59,061 nucleotides of DNA from Proteiniphilum sp. (GCA_016839025.1 JADLKK010000005.1:1-59061); one strand, 5' to 3'; counted from the stretch's first letter, positions 8,051 to 16,500 are shown. The notes: generated by a model not told the origin, from the letters alone. Numbers and translations are program-made.

Positions 8051-9196
8051 TTAGCTGATTGTATCTCCTGGTCTGTTCAACGTCTCCTGCAGTGCCGCCA
8101 AAAAATGATCGGCTTCACCATAACCAATCGACAGCGGTGGCAGCAGACGCATCACATTGTTCCTGGCTCCTCCGGTGAAGATATGGTGACGGGACAGCAG
8201 TTCGTTCCGAATTGTCGCGTCTTGCTGCCGGAATGTTACACCCAGCATCAGCCCACGGCCACGAATTGCACCGATACCCTCTATTGTGGAAAGCTTATCC
8301 GTGAGGTAAGCGCCCATCTCTCTTGCATTTTTCATCAGCGCTTCCTCTTTTATTACATCGAGTACTGCGATAGCGGCCGCACAAGCCAGATGGTTTCCCC
8401 CGAAGGTGGTTCCCAGCATACCCTTTTTTGCTTCAAAGTTGGGGGAGATGAGTACTCCTCCGATTGGGAAGCCGTTACCCATGCCCTTGGCAGTGGTGAT
8501 GATGTCAGGTCGGATACCGGCAGCCTGGTGTGCGAAGAAGTCTCCTGTACGGCCGTATCCCGATTGTATCTCGTCGAGGATCAGGGGTGTTTCATAGCGG
8601 CTGCATAGCTCGCGTACCCCCTGCAGGAAAACAGTGTCCGGGACAAAGATGCCCGCCACTCCTTGGATCCCTTCGATGAGCACCGCCGCAGTATCCTCCT
8701 TGCAAAGCTCCCGTTCCACTGCCTCCAGGTTGTTCAGAGGAAGGAAGGTGACTTCGTGGCCCTGGTTGAAGGGCGCCTGAATGGCTGCGTTGTCGGTTAC
8801 TGCCACTGCGCCTGAGGTGCGACCGTGAAATGCCTCGCGGAAAGCGACCACTCTCCTTTTTCTGGTATGGAAAGAAACCAGCTTCAGTGCATTTTCGTTT
8901 GCTTCTGCTCCTGAGTTACAAAGGAATAGGGAATAATCGGGATAACCGCTCAGCTCTCCCAGCTTCTCCCCCAACTCATGCTGGAGTGAATTCTGTACCG
9001 AATTGGAGTAGAAACCAAGCCGTGCCACCTGTTCTTGCAATGCCTGTACGTAGTGCGGATGAGAGTGACCGATAGAGATCACCGCATGTCCACCGTAGAG
9101 GTCGAGGTACTCGGTGCCCTTTGTGTCCCATACCTTGCATCCCTCTGCCTTTATCGGTTCAATATCCCATAAACTGTATACGTCAAATAGATTCAT
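8051..9196 (-). CDS. argD: N-acylornithine (succinylornithine) aminotransferase
   Basis: This 381-residue class-III PLP aminotransferase converts N-acylglutamate semialdehyde to N-acylornithine using glutamate. The cofactor site shows LILDEIQSGYGRTG (Asp bonding the pyridine) and TTAKGMGNGFPIGG with the Schiff-base Lys. The TFGGNHLACAAA segment follows. The protein opens directly on the substrate-entry region (VYSLWDIEPIKAEG). It is between argC and argF'. Three 8-base repeats lie immediately before its ATG. Confidence 0.95.
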   Translation of the reverse strand: MNLFDVYSLWDIEPIKAEGCKVWDTKGTEYLDLYGGHAVISIGHSHPHYVQALQEQVARLGFYSNSVQNSLQHELGEKLGELSGYPDYSLFLCNSGAEANENALKLVSFHTRKRRVVAFREAFHGRTSGAVAVTDNAAIQAPFNQGHEVTFLPLNNLEAVERELCKEDTAAVLIEGIQGVAGIFVPDTVFLQGVRELCSRYETPLILDEIQSGYGRTGDFFAHQAAGIRPDIITTAKGMGNGFPIGGVLISPNFEAKKGMLGTTFGGNHLACAAAIAVLDVIKEEALMKNAREMGAYLTDKLSTIEGIGAIRGRGLMLGVTFRQQDATIRNELLSRHHIFTGGARNNVMRLLPPLSIGYGEADHFLAALQETLNRPGDTIS

Positions 9197-9228
9197 TCGT
9201 TGATTCGTTGATTTGTTGATTCACTCCT
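9197..9228 (-). repeat. 8-base tandem repeat abutting the argD start codon
   Basis: In coding orientation three near-identical copies of GAATCAAC (one is AAATCAAC) run straight into GAATG, so the last partial unit contains the ATG. The repeat occupies the place of a ribosome-binding site in the 50-base argC-argD gap. The unit differs from the 7-base repeats before argB, argH and rfbC. Confidence 0.7.
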
Positions 9229-9246
9229 CGGCACATTCTCATATTG

Positions 9247-10221
9247 TCAGAACGCGGTTCCTTTCAGTTTCAGTCCCGTAGCCTCATCCAGGCCGAACAT
9301 CAGGTTCATGTTCTGCACTGCCTGTCCCGAAGCCCCTTTCACCAGGTTGTCGATGATGGAGGTGATATGGATATATCCGTTGTGGAACTCAATGTGGAGC
9401 AATCCCTTGTTGCTGTTTACCACCTCCTTCAGGCTGAGGCTCTGATCCGAAACAAACACAAAGGGTGAGGCTGCATAATAGTCCCTGTAACGATCTACCA
9501 TCTCTCTCTCTGTTATCCGAGCTTCCCATCTGGTGTATACACTGGCGAAGATGCCGCGGGTGAAATCGCCCCGCATCGGTACGAAGTTGATCTGCGGCAG
9601 CTGGCTGCATCCTGCAGCAGCCAATGTATTGCCGATTTCAGTGAGGTGCTGGTGGGTGAAGGGCTTGTAGACCGAGAGGTTGTTGTCGCGGTAACTGAAA
9701 TGGGTGGTTTCTCCCGGCTTCTTACCGGCGCCTGTAGAGCCGGTAATGGCATGCACATGGATATCCTCTTGCAACAAATCATTCGCTGCCAGGGGCAGGA
9801 GTGCCAGCATAATGGAGGTGGCGAAACAACCGGGGTTGGCCACATAGTCGGCTTGGCAGATCTGCTCACGATTGAGTTCGCAAAGGCCGAAACAGAAGGT
9901 TTTTCCATCAAAGTGAGGTTCATTCCGGAAGTCGTTGCCCAGGTCGATTACTTTGCAACCCTGCGGGAGAGGATTTTTCCCGAGAAAATCACGTGAGAGA
10001 CCGTGTCCCAGACAGAGAAAGATCACATCAGGCTGGTAAAATGTTCCGGTGAAAACCAAATCTGTCTCCCCCAGCAGATCCCGGTGTATCTCTGCCACTG
10101 GTATCCCCACCGAAGTAGAGCTGATCACCGATTCAATCTCTGCATGGGGGTGACGCAGCAGGATGCGCAACAGTTCTCCTGCCGTGTACCCTGTGCCGCC
10201 TACTATGCTAACTTTGATCAT
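9247..10221 (-). CDS. argC: N-acyl-gamma-glutamyl-phosphate reductase
   Basis: This 324-residue enzyme reduces N-acylglutamyl phosphate to the semialdehyde with NADPH. It starts with the Rossmann loop IVGGTGYTAGELLRI. The active-site Cys lies in YVANPGCFATSI (near 133), and the GSTGAGKKPGE loop follows. It is the third gene of the arg operon. Its start codon lies 14 bases inside the end of argG, so the two are translationally linked. Confidence 0.96.
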   Translation of the reverse strand: MIKVSIVGGTGYTAGELLRILLRHPHAEIESVISSTSVGIPVAEIHRDLLGETDLVFTGTFYQPDVIFLCLGHGLSRDFLGKNPLPQGCKVIDLGNDFRNEPHFDGKTFCFGLCELNREQICQADYVANPGCFATSIMLALLPLAANDLLQEDIHVHAITGSTGAGKKPGETTHFSYRDNNLSVYKPFTHQHLTEIGNTLAAAGCSQLPQINFVPMRGDFTRGIFASVYTRWEARITEREMVDRYRDYYAASPFVFVSDQSLSLKEVVNSNKGLLHIEFHNGYIHITSIIDNLVKGASGQAVQNMNLMFGLDEATGLKLKGTAF

Positions 10222-11404
10222 GATCGTGGATGGTATAGTAAATTTTCAGCGGATTAGCGGTCACCTTGGTGAAGCCTACCACATCCTCCCCGGAGAATGA
10301 GTTGTTCGATTCGCCATATTCACCAAAGCGGGAGCTCATCAGGTCATGGTCACTGGAACAGCCCAGTACCGCGAAATGATAGGGACGTAACTCCACCTGT
10401 ACTTCGCCGGTCACAAACTGCTGCGTGTCGGTGAGGAAGGTCTCGATGTTGCGCATCACCGGTTCCAGATACTGTGCCTCATGCATCAGTTGCCCATACC
10501 AGTTGGAGAGCTGGTCTTTCCAGTAGAGCTGCTGTTTGGTGAGCACATGCTTCTCCAGCAGATGATGTGCCTTGACAATGATCAGTGGTGCCGGTGCCTC
10601 GAAAGCCACTCGACCTTTGGTGCCAATAATGGTGTCACCCACATGCACATCCCGCCCAATGCCATATTTCGAGGCGGTTTTGTGGAGCAGGTGGATCAGT
10701 GCTACCGGGTCCATCTTTCTGCCATTGAATGAGGTGGGTTCTCCTTTCTCAAAACCAATGGTGATGTGCTCAACACCACTTGCTGTCACTTGCGAGGGAT
10801 AAGCTTCTTCGGGGAGTACACCGGAGGATTTCAGTGTCTCCACGCCGCCCACGCTGGTACCCCAGATGCCTTGGTTGATGGAGTATTTCGACTTCTCCCA
10901 GGAGAAATCAAATCCCATCTTTTTCAAATAGTCAATCTCCTGTTGCCGTGAGAGTGCGAGCTGGCGAATTGGTGCCAGAATTTTCACCTCCGGTGCCAGT
11001 ACTTCAAATACCAGGTCGAATCGTACCTGATCGTTGCCGGCGCCGGTACTGCCGTGGGCCACATATTGTGCTCCCACTTTCTGAACGTGATCAAGCACTG
11101 CCATCGCCTGGAAGAAGCGCTCCGAGCTTACCGAGAGGGGGTAGGTGTTGTTTTTTAACACATTCCCGAAGATCAGGTATTTGATGCCGCGGGCATAGTA
11201 ATCAGCCACCGCGTCAATACAGGTGTGTGTGGCTGCACCCAGCTTCAGGGCACGCTCTTCGATCTGTCTGGACTCATCGGCAGAGAATCCTCCGGTGTTC
11301 ACAATCACCGTGTGTACCTCCAGTCCTTTCTCGTGCATCAGCCAGGGTACACAAAACGACGTATCGAGACCACCGCTGAATGCCAGTACTACTTTTTCCT
11401 TCAT
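10208..11404 (-). CDS. argG: Argininosuccinate synthase
   Basis: This 398-residue enzyme joins citrulline and aspartate with ATP. It has the pyrophosphatase loop AFSGGLDTSFC at residues 9-19. Further landmarks are YVAHGSTGAGNDQVRFD (near 115) and the C-terminal tetramerisation region. It overlaps the upstream GNAT gene by 4 bases (ATGA type) and argC by 14, indicating tight co-translation. Placement of argG near the front of an operon otherwise ordered argC-D-F'-B-E-H is a Bacteroidota habit. Confidence 0.96.
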   Translation of the reverse strand: MKEKVVLAFSGGLDTSFCVPWLMHEKGLEVHTVIVNTGGFSADESRQIEERALKLGAATHTCIDAVADYYARGIKYLIFGNVLKNNTYPLSVSSERFFQAMAVLDHVQKVGAQYVAHGSTGAGNDQVRFDLVFEVLAPEVKILAPIRQLALSRQQEIDYLKKMGFDFSWEKSKYSINQGIWGTSVGGVETLKSSGVLPEEAYPSQVTASGVEHITIGFEKGEPTSFNGRKMDPVALIHLLHKTASKYGIGRDVHVGDTIIGTKGRVAFEAPAPLIIVKAHHLLEKHVLTKQQLYWKDQLSNWYGQLMHEAQYLEPVMRNIETFLTDTQQFVTGEVQVELRPYHFAVLGCSSDHDLMSSRFGEYGESNNSFSGEDVVGFTKVTANPLKIYYTIHDHDQS

Positions 11405-12018
11405 TTCTTAAACATTTTATTTGTTTTTCTTCTCTTGATGACCGGTTTGACCACTTTTTTGGCAAAGGGACTTGCTTCCTGTATCGGTTTCACCTTGGGA
11501 TCATAGAGCAGTCCCGTGCACAGACACATCTTGTAGTTGTTGCGCTGCAGGATGTCATAGTTGCGACACCCCTGGCAACCCTTCCAAAACTCCGCATCGT
11601 CGGTCAACTCGGAAAAGGTAACCGGCTTGAATCCCAGCTCGGTGTTCATTTTCATCACTGCCAGCCCGGTGGTGATGCTGAAGATCTTGGCATTGGGATA
11701 GAGCTTGCGTGAAAGATCGAAGATCTTCCGTTTGATCTTCTTTGCCAGTCCCTGGTTGCGGTAGTCGGGGTGGACTACCAGGCCTGAATTGGCCACAAAA
11801 CGCTGGTGGCTGAAGGTTTCTATATAGGCAAACCCTACGAGCCGTTCTCCGTCGAGGGCAATTACCGCCTTGCCGGCATCAATTTTTTCCGCTACATATT
11901 CGGCACTGCGTCGGGCAATGCCGGTACCGCGTGCCTGTGCCGATTCATAAATCAGGTCGCAGATCTCCTGCGCGTACCCTATGTAGCTGCTATTGGCTAT
12001 ATGAATTTCTACATTCAT
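11401..12018 (-). CDS. GNAT acyltransferase, candidate N-acylglutamate synthase
   Basis: This 205-residue protein has a GNAT fold at residues 1-135, with the acyl-CoA-binding HPDYRNQGLAKKI loop at about 83-95. After the fold come four cysteines in two pairs (C148xxC151 and C165xC167) and then a basic tail (KKVVKPVIKRRKTNKMFKK). It heads the arg operon and overlaps argG by 4 bases. No argA or argJ is in the operon, so it is a good candidate for the first step, acylation of glutamate, perhaps with succinyl-CoA. The Cys pairs could bind zinc or form disulphides. The function is inferred from position; sequence shows only the fold and the Cys-rich tail. Confidence 0.78.
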   Translation of the reverse strand: MNVEIHIANSSYIGYAQEICDLIYESAQARGTGIARRSAEYVAEKIDAGKAVIALDGERLVGFAYIETFSHQRFVANSGLVVHPDYRNQGLAKKIKRKIFDLSRKLYPNAKIFSITTGLAVMKMNTELGFKPVTFSELTDDAEFWKGCQGCRNYDILQRNNYKMCLCTGLLYDPKVKPIQEASPFAKKVVKPVIKRRKTNKMFKK

Positions 12019-12057
12019 CCTAAAACATAAAAAAATTAATTGGTTGTTGATTGACGC

Positions 12058-12141
12058 CGACAGGCCGACGCATAAAGCAGGGAAAGCACAGGCAGAGAAT
12101 TGCCTGCATTTGTTAAAAGCATCGTCGGACCAGGTCTGTCG
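12058..12141 (-). ncRNA. Structured 5' leader of the arginine operon
   Basis: Three perfect 6-bp stems nest in the transcribed leader: CGACAG with CTGTCG (12058-12063/12136-12141), CCGACG with CGTCGG (12065-12070/12123-12128), and CAGGCA with TGCCTG (12089-12094/12101-12106). The inner hairpin has a 6-base loop. The outer stems are separated by an asymmetric 1/7-base internal loop. It lies between a -7 box and the GNAT start. No family was recognised; it could be an attenuator, an mRNA-stability element or a regulatory RNA. Confidence 0.45.
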
Positions 12142-12185
12142 CTTTGCGGAGGTAGCTATGTGAATATGTTATTCCCATTGTGCTG

Positions 12186-12193
12186 CAAAAGTA
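12186..12193 (-). promoter_or_regulatory. Candidate -7 box of the arginine operon
   Basis: On the minus strand this is TACTTTTG, matching TAnnTTTG. No TTTG lies at the usual spacing; the nearest, at 12220-12223, is 26 bases away. The expected transcript start, near 12179, would give a leader of about 160 bases. No clear ArgR operator was seen. Confidence 0.45.
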
Positions 12194-12304
12194 ATCATTA
12201 TATTTGTAAATAGGGGTCACAAATAAAAAAAATCTTTTTCGTTCAGGGGAAATAAAGCAATATGCTTTCTTTTTGAACTTTTAAGGCAAATTTGTAAAAA
12301 TATT

Positions 12305-12336
12305 TTTGTCTTTTTGATACGCTTTTATTATTTTTG
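12305..12336 (+). promoter_or_regulatory. Bacteroidota promoter of the KamA-like gene
   Basis: TTTG at 12305-12308 and TATTTTTG at 12329-12336 are separated by 20 bases, matching the TTTG-N19-21-TAnnTTTG consensus exactly. The start at 12428 is 92 bases downstream. This promoter rules out earlier in-frame starts at and near 12314. Confidence 0.75.
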
Positions 12337-12427
12337 TCTTTTCCGAACTGCATTCTTTTCTCTCTTGTCTCACCCTTACGGGATTTTTTTCACGGTCAGC
12401 AGTTTTCAACATGTAAATCGATTCAAA

Positions 12428-13759
12428 ATGGAACATAAGAAATACAGAAATTACATTCTTCGCAATTACAATGACCTGGATCAATTGAAGGTGCTTACTG
12501 ATGAGGAACGAGAAGCGATTAATGTAGTGGGGCATGTGCTGCCTTTTAAGTCAAACAATTATGTCGTTGAAGAACTGATTGACTGGAACAATGTACCCAA
12601 CGATCCCATCTTCACACTTACATTCCCCCGCAGGGAGATGTTGTCAAAAAAGCACTATGCTGCGGTGAAGTACCTGCTCGACAAGAAGGATGAAGCCGGA
12701 TTGAAGGAGAAGGTACATGAGATTCGCCTCAAGCTGAATCCCAATCCCGCGGGACAGCAGCACAATGTTCCGGTCATCGATGGCCTCAAGCTGCATGGTA
12801 TGCAGCATAAGTACCGCGAGACGGTGCTTTTCTTTCCCAGCCAGGGACAGACCTGTCATGCCTATTGTACCTTTTGTTTCCGCTGGCCTCAGTTTTCCGG
12901 AATGAATGAGCTGAAATTTGCCATGAAAGAGGCTGATCTGCTCCACCGTTATCTGAAGAGGCATACCAAAGTGACCGATGTGCTCTTTACCGGGGGCGAT
13001 CCCCTTACTGCCAAGACAAACATCATGTCTGCCTACATTGAACCGCTGTTAACAAAGGAGTATAACCATATCCACACCATCCGTATCGGATCCAAGACAT
13101 TGGGCTATTGGCCCTATCGGTTTCTTACCGACAAGGATGCCGACGACATGCTCCGGCTGTTTGAGAAGGTAACAAAAGCAGGTAAGCATCTGGCCTTTCA
13201 GGCCCATTTCAATCACCCCGTAGAGCTCTCAACCGATGCCGTGAAGAGGGCTATTGAACGAATTCGCAATACCGGTGCACAGATCCGGACGCAGTCACCC
13301 CTGCTGCGACACATCAACGATGATCCACAGGTGTGGGCTGCAATGTGGAAAGAGCAGGTCAACCAGGGATTGATTCCCTATTACATGTTCGTGGCGCGTG
13401 ATACCGGATCGAAGGCGTTCTTCGATGTGCCGTTGGAGAGAGCCTGGAATATCTTTCGTAAGGCATATCGCAACGTGAGCGGTGTCTGTCGAACCGTTCG
13501 CGGTCCGAGCATGAGTGCCAGTCCGGGGAAGGTGCAAATTCTGGGTGTGGCAGAACTCCAGGGGGAGAAAGTGTTCGTGTTGCGTTTTCTGCAATGCCGT
13601 AATCCCAATCTGGTGGATATTCCTTTCTTTGCGAAGTTTGACAGGAAGGCCACCTGGTTCGATGAGTTGGTGCCAGCGTTTGGTGAGCAGGAGTTCTTCT
13701 TTGAAAAGGACAATCTGCTGGGTCGTCACGGGAAGGATGCCGATTTCATCTGGGAATGA
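12428..13759 (+). CDS. KamA-family radical SAM protein (lysine 2,3-aminomutase-like)
   Basis: This 443-residue protein carries a radical SAM cluster C143xxxC147xxC150 (CHAYCTFC), followed by LFTGGDPL (187-193), the SAM-contact strand seen in lysine 2,3-aminomutases. In classic aminomutases the PLP-binding Lys lies in PGGGGK. The corresponding region here is probably SASPGK, with Lys368, so the site is altered. The start was chosen at 12428 because the promoter overlaps the longer frame. It stands alone between the arg operon and parA. It probably uses SAM and perhaps PLP to rearrange an amino acid, but lysine as substrate is not supported. The radical SAM call is firm; the reaction is unknown. 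Confidence 0.82.
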   Translation: MEHKKYRNYILRNYNDLDQLKVLTDEEREAINVVGHVLPFKSNNYVVEELIDWNNVPNDPIFTLTFPRREMLSKKHYAAVKYLLDKKDEAGLKEKVHEIRLKLNPNPAGQQHNVPVIDGLKLHGMQHKYRETVLFFPSQGQTCHAYCTFCFRWPQFSGMNELKFAMKEADLLHRYLKRHTKVTDVLFTGGDPLTAKTNIMSAYIEPLLTKEYNHIHTIRIGSKTLGYWPYRFLTDKDADDMLRLFEKVTKAGKHLAFQAHFNHPVELSTDAVKRAIERIRNTGAQIRTQSPLLRHINDDPQVWAAMWKEQVNQGLIPYYMFVARDTGSKAFFDVPLERAWNIFRKAYRNVSGVCRTVRGPSMSASPGKVQILGVAELQGEKVFVLRFLQCRNPNLVDIPFFAKFDRKATWFDELVPAFGEQEFFFEKDNLLGRHGKDADFIWE

Positions 13760-13775
13760 GAGGAAAAAGCCTCTC
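13758..13775 (+). terminator. Weak hairpin after the KamA-like gene
   Basis: GAGAGG and CCTCTC (13758-13763/13770-13775) form a 6-bp stem that overlaps the stop codon. No T-run follows, so termination here is only possible. Confidence 0.3.
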
Positions 13776-13954
13776 CGGCCCTTGATTTATCAACAAAAAA
13801 GTGAACCTTTTCATTAATTAACACAGAATTATCTGATTTATTACTTATTTTGCCCTCCAAAGCAACCCGTTGAGAGACTCCGGGTTTCATTTTTTTCCGC
13901 TTCCTCTTCGGGATTTCATTTTGTGACAATGAGAGCGATTGTAAATGAAGATAT

Positions 13955-14719
13955 ATGGGTAGGATCATAGCACTGGCAAATCAAAAAGGTGGTGTGGGGA
14001 AAACCACCACCACAATCAACCTTGCGGCATCCCTTGCCGCAATGGAGAAAAAAGTTCTTGTTGTGGATGCCGATCCGCAGGCAAATGCCTCTTCTGGACT
14101 GGGTATCGACATCAAGAAAATCACCAATACGATCTATGAAGGGCTGATCGGCAAATGCACCCCGCAGGAATCCGTTCTTCACACCCCGTTTGAGCATATC
14201 GACATCATCTCCTCTCATATCAATCTGGTGGGTGCCGAGCTGGAGATGGTGCAGATGGAGAACAGGGAACGACGATTGCGTGATCTGCTGATGCCCCTCG
14301 GCAATTCCTACGATTATATCCTGATCGACTGTTCCCCTTCATTGGGAATCATCACGGTTAACGCGCTTACTGCCGCTGATGCGGTGATGATTCCTGTGCA
14401 GTGTGAATATTTCGCCCTTGAGGGATTGAGTAAGCTGCTCAATACCATCAAGATCATCAAGTCAAAGCTGAACAGGAGACTGGAGATTGAAGGGTTTGTA
14501 CTCACCATGTATGACTCCCGTTTGCGTCTCCACAATCAGATCTATGAAGAGGTAAAGCATCATTTCAAGGAGCTGGTCTTTACCACGGTCATTCAGCGTA
14601 ACATCACCCTCAGTGAGTCGCAAAGCCATGCCAAGCCGGCGTTGATGTACGATGCCGGTTCACGGGGGGCACTCAATCACATGCAGCTGGCACAGGAGCT
14701 AATCGAGAAAAATTCCTAA
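13955..14719 (+). CDS. parA: ParA/Soj chromosome-partitioning ATPase
   Basis: This 254-residue ParA has the deviant Walker A KGGVGKTTTTINLA at residues 11-24. It also has VDADPQANAS (Walker A') and LIDCSPSLG (Walker B). It lacks an N-terminal DNA-binding domain, as in chromosomal Soj-type proteins. ATP-bound ParA dimers coat the nucleoid and move ParB-parS complexes. It is followed 26 bases later by parB, forming the usual pair. A poor -7-like stretch (TATTTTG) lies about 100 bases upstream. The hydrophobic start MGRIIALANQ fits the family start. Confidence 0.95.
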   Translation: MGRIIALANQKGGVGKTTTTINLAASLAAMEKKVLVVDADPQANASSGLGIDIKKITNTIYEGLIGKCTPQESVLHTPFEHIDIISSHINLVGAELEMVQMENRERRLRDLLMPLGNSYDYILIDCSPSLGIITVNALTAADAVMIPVQCEYFALEGLSKLLNTIKIIKSKLNRRLEIEGFVLTMYDSRLRLHNQIYEEVKHHFKELVFTTVIQRNITLSESQSHAKPALMYDAGSRGALNHMQLAQELIEKNS

Positions 14720-14745
14720 CTTTGCCACCCATTACCCGATGAACT

Positions 14746-15648
14746 ATGGCGAAAAAGAATGCATTAGGAAGAGGTTTGGATGCGTTGATCACCTTCAATG
14801 AGAGTGAGACCCAGGGCTCTTCCTCTATCAGTGAAGTGGATCTGGACAAGATTATACCCAATCCTGATCAGCCGCGCAGGGCTTTCAGCGAGGAGGGATT
14901 ACAGGAGCTGGCTGCCTCTATCCGCACGATCGGTGTGATTCAGCCTGTCACCCTGCGCAAGCTGGATGAGGATCGTTATCAGATCATTGCCGGTGAACGG
15001 CGCTATCGGGCATCACAGATGGCCGGACTGCTCTCCATCCCCGCCTATATCAAGACTGCAGATGACGACGAGACCATGGAGATGGCTCTTATTGAGAACA
15101 TCCAGCGGGAAGATCTTAACTCAATTGAGATAGCCCTGGCTTATCAGACCCTTATTGAGGCCCTTTCCCTTACCCAGGAGCAGCTAAGTGAGAGAGTAGG
15201 CAAGAAAAGAGCTACGGTCACCAACTACTTGCGTCTGTTGAAGCTGCCTGCCGAGGTGCAGATGGGAGTGAAGGACAAGAAGATTGATATGGGTCATGCC
15301 CGTGCGCTGGTCACCATCGATGATCCGGTGGCGCAGCTGATCCTGTACAACAAAATCCTCGAAGAGGATCTTTCGGTGCGGAAGGTAGAGATGTTGGTGC
15401 GGGAGCAGAATGACAATGGCGTGTCTGCTCAACCGGCTGTAGCCAAAAAGAAAAATAGCGGTCGCTCTTTCTCTTCGCATTCTCAGTCTGTTGATTTTGA
15501 TTCTCTTGCGCAGCATCTATCCGCCTATTTCCGGACCGATGTGCAGTTTACCTGTAACAAGAAAGGCAAGGGACGAATCACCATTCCGTTTCATTCTCCT
15601 GAAGAGCTCGAACGACTGATTGTGATGTTCGACAACATGAAAAAGTAA
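14746..15648 (+). CDS. parB: ParB/Spo0J chromosome-partitioning protein
   Basis: This 300-residue protein begins with the typical KKNALGRGLDALI ParA-interaction segment. The CTP-binding ParB/Sulfiredoxin domain shows NPDQPRRAF, GERRYRAS (near 85) and ENIQREDLN. A helix-turn-helix lies around 145-170 (LSERVGKKRATVTNYLRLL), followed by a linker and a C-terminal dimerisation domain. It binds parS sites and spreads as CTP clamps. No good parS was found in the window. It lies between parA and a DUF5683 gene that begins 8 bases after its stop. Confidence 0.96.
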   Translation: MAKKNALGRGLDALITFNESETQGSSSISEVDLDKIIPNPDQPRRAFSEEGLQELAASIRTIGVIQPVTLRKLDEDRYQIIAGERRYRASQMAGLLSIPAYIKTADDDETMEMALIENIQREDLNSIEIALAYQTLIEALSLTQEQLSERVGKKRATVTNYLRLLKLPAEVQMGVKDKKIDMGHARALVTIDDPVAQLILYNKILEEDLSVRKVEMLVREQNDNGVSAQPAVAKKKNSGRSFSSHSQSVDFDSLAQHLSAYFRTDVQFTCNKKGKGRITIPFHSPEELERLIVMFDNMKK

Positions 15649-15655
15649 GCACAGC

Positions 15656-16420
15656 ATGAAGGGTGCAGGATTTCTCATTGCTCTGTTGTTCTCCTTTGGC
15701 GTTGCCGCACTTACGGCACAGGATCTCCCGCCGCTGGCGCAGCAGATCAGAAGTCAATCCTTTTCGAACGATACGCTCCTGTTACGGGAGGATGCTTCTT
15801 ATTCCGTCACACAAGAGCGTGACAGCCTGGAAACAATTGTAGGCAGTCGACCCGTAATGGAAGGGGATACTCTATTCATCGACCGGTTTTCTGATTCCTT
15901 TTTTGCTCCTGCCCCTCTTTTTAAACCCACGCCACGGAAGGCCGTGATCTACTCGGCACTCTTCCCCGGTATGGGACAGGTCTACAACCGGAAATACTGG
16001 AAGCTGCCGATTCTCTACGGAGGCTTTGTCGGGTTTACCTATGCCATCACCTGGAACAACGGGCTCTACCGTGATTACCTGGGTGGGTATCAGGATATCA
16101 TGGACAGCAACCCTGAGACCAACCGGTGGCACGACCTGCTACCTTACGGCAGAGATCCGGGCTCAGTTGATGAGAAATGGTTCACAGATGTGTTGCAGAA
16201 ACGAAAAGATTATTACCGCTACTACCGAGACCTGAGTATCATCGGTACCGTGGCTCTCTATATGCTGGCTATGGTGGATGCCTATGTGGATGCCCAGCTG
16301 TTTGATTTTGATATGAGCCCCGATCTTTCCATGCGGGTGCAGCCTGCTGTCGTCAGAGAGCAGCAGACTGGTTTGGCGGCTGTCTCCTCATATGGGTTAC
16401 AGCTCTGTTTTACTTTTTAA
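15656..16420 (+). CDS. DUF5683 membrane protein
   Basis: This 254-residue protein starts with a signal-like segment (residues 1-22 ending ALTAQ). A region of about 80 polar residues follows. The conserved DUF5683 block is AVIYSALFPGMGQVYNRKYWK (near 97-117) with hydrophobic segments IYSALFPGMG and ILYGGFVGFTYAI; another lies near 200 (LSIIGTVALYMLAMV). The family is common in Bacteroidota and has no known function. It starts 8 bases after parB and precedes a lytic transglycosylase, so it is probably co-transcribed with parAB. A cell-envelope role is likely but unproven. Confidence 0.8.
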   Translation: MKGAGFLIALLFSFGVAALTAQDLPPLAQQIRSQSFSNDTLLLREDASYSVTQERDSLETIVGSRPVMEGDTLFIDRFSDSFFAPAPLFKPTPRKAVIYSALFPGMGQVYNRKYWKLPILYGGFVGFTYAITWNNGLYRDYLGGYQDIMDSNPETNRWHDLLPYGRDPGSVDEKWFTDVLQKRKDYYRYYRDLSIIGTVALYMLAMVDAYVDAQLFDFDMSPDLSMRVQPAVVREQQTGLAAVSSYGLQLCFTF

Positions 16421-16500
16421 CCATCCCGGAATTATGCAGAAGCAGGGCAACCCAGCCTGACTGGATTGCCGGGGTGATTAGACGAAAAAAGATATCCGGT

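Larger units (their letters stand above)
12019..12427. other. 409-base gene-free divergent region (arg operon / KamA-like gene)
   Basis: This region holds the arg-operon -7 box (12186-12193, minus), its structured leader (12058-12141) and a complete -33/-7 promoter for the KamA-like gene (12305-12336, plus). A longer frame from 12314 is open but would start inside the promoter. No other gene is seen. The region is AT-rich, with poly-A/T runs near 12031-12040 and 12226-12235. Confidence 0.6.

Noticed and set aside
12314-12427. N-terminal extension of the KamA-like protein
   Set aside because: It would start inside a complete promoter, and the extension looks unlike family N-termini.
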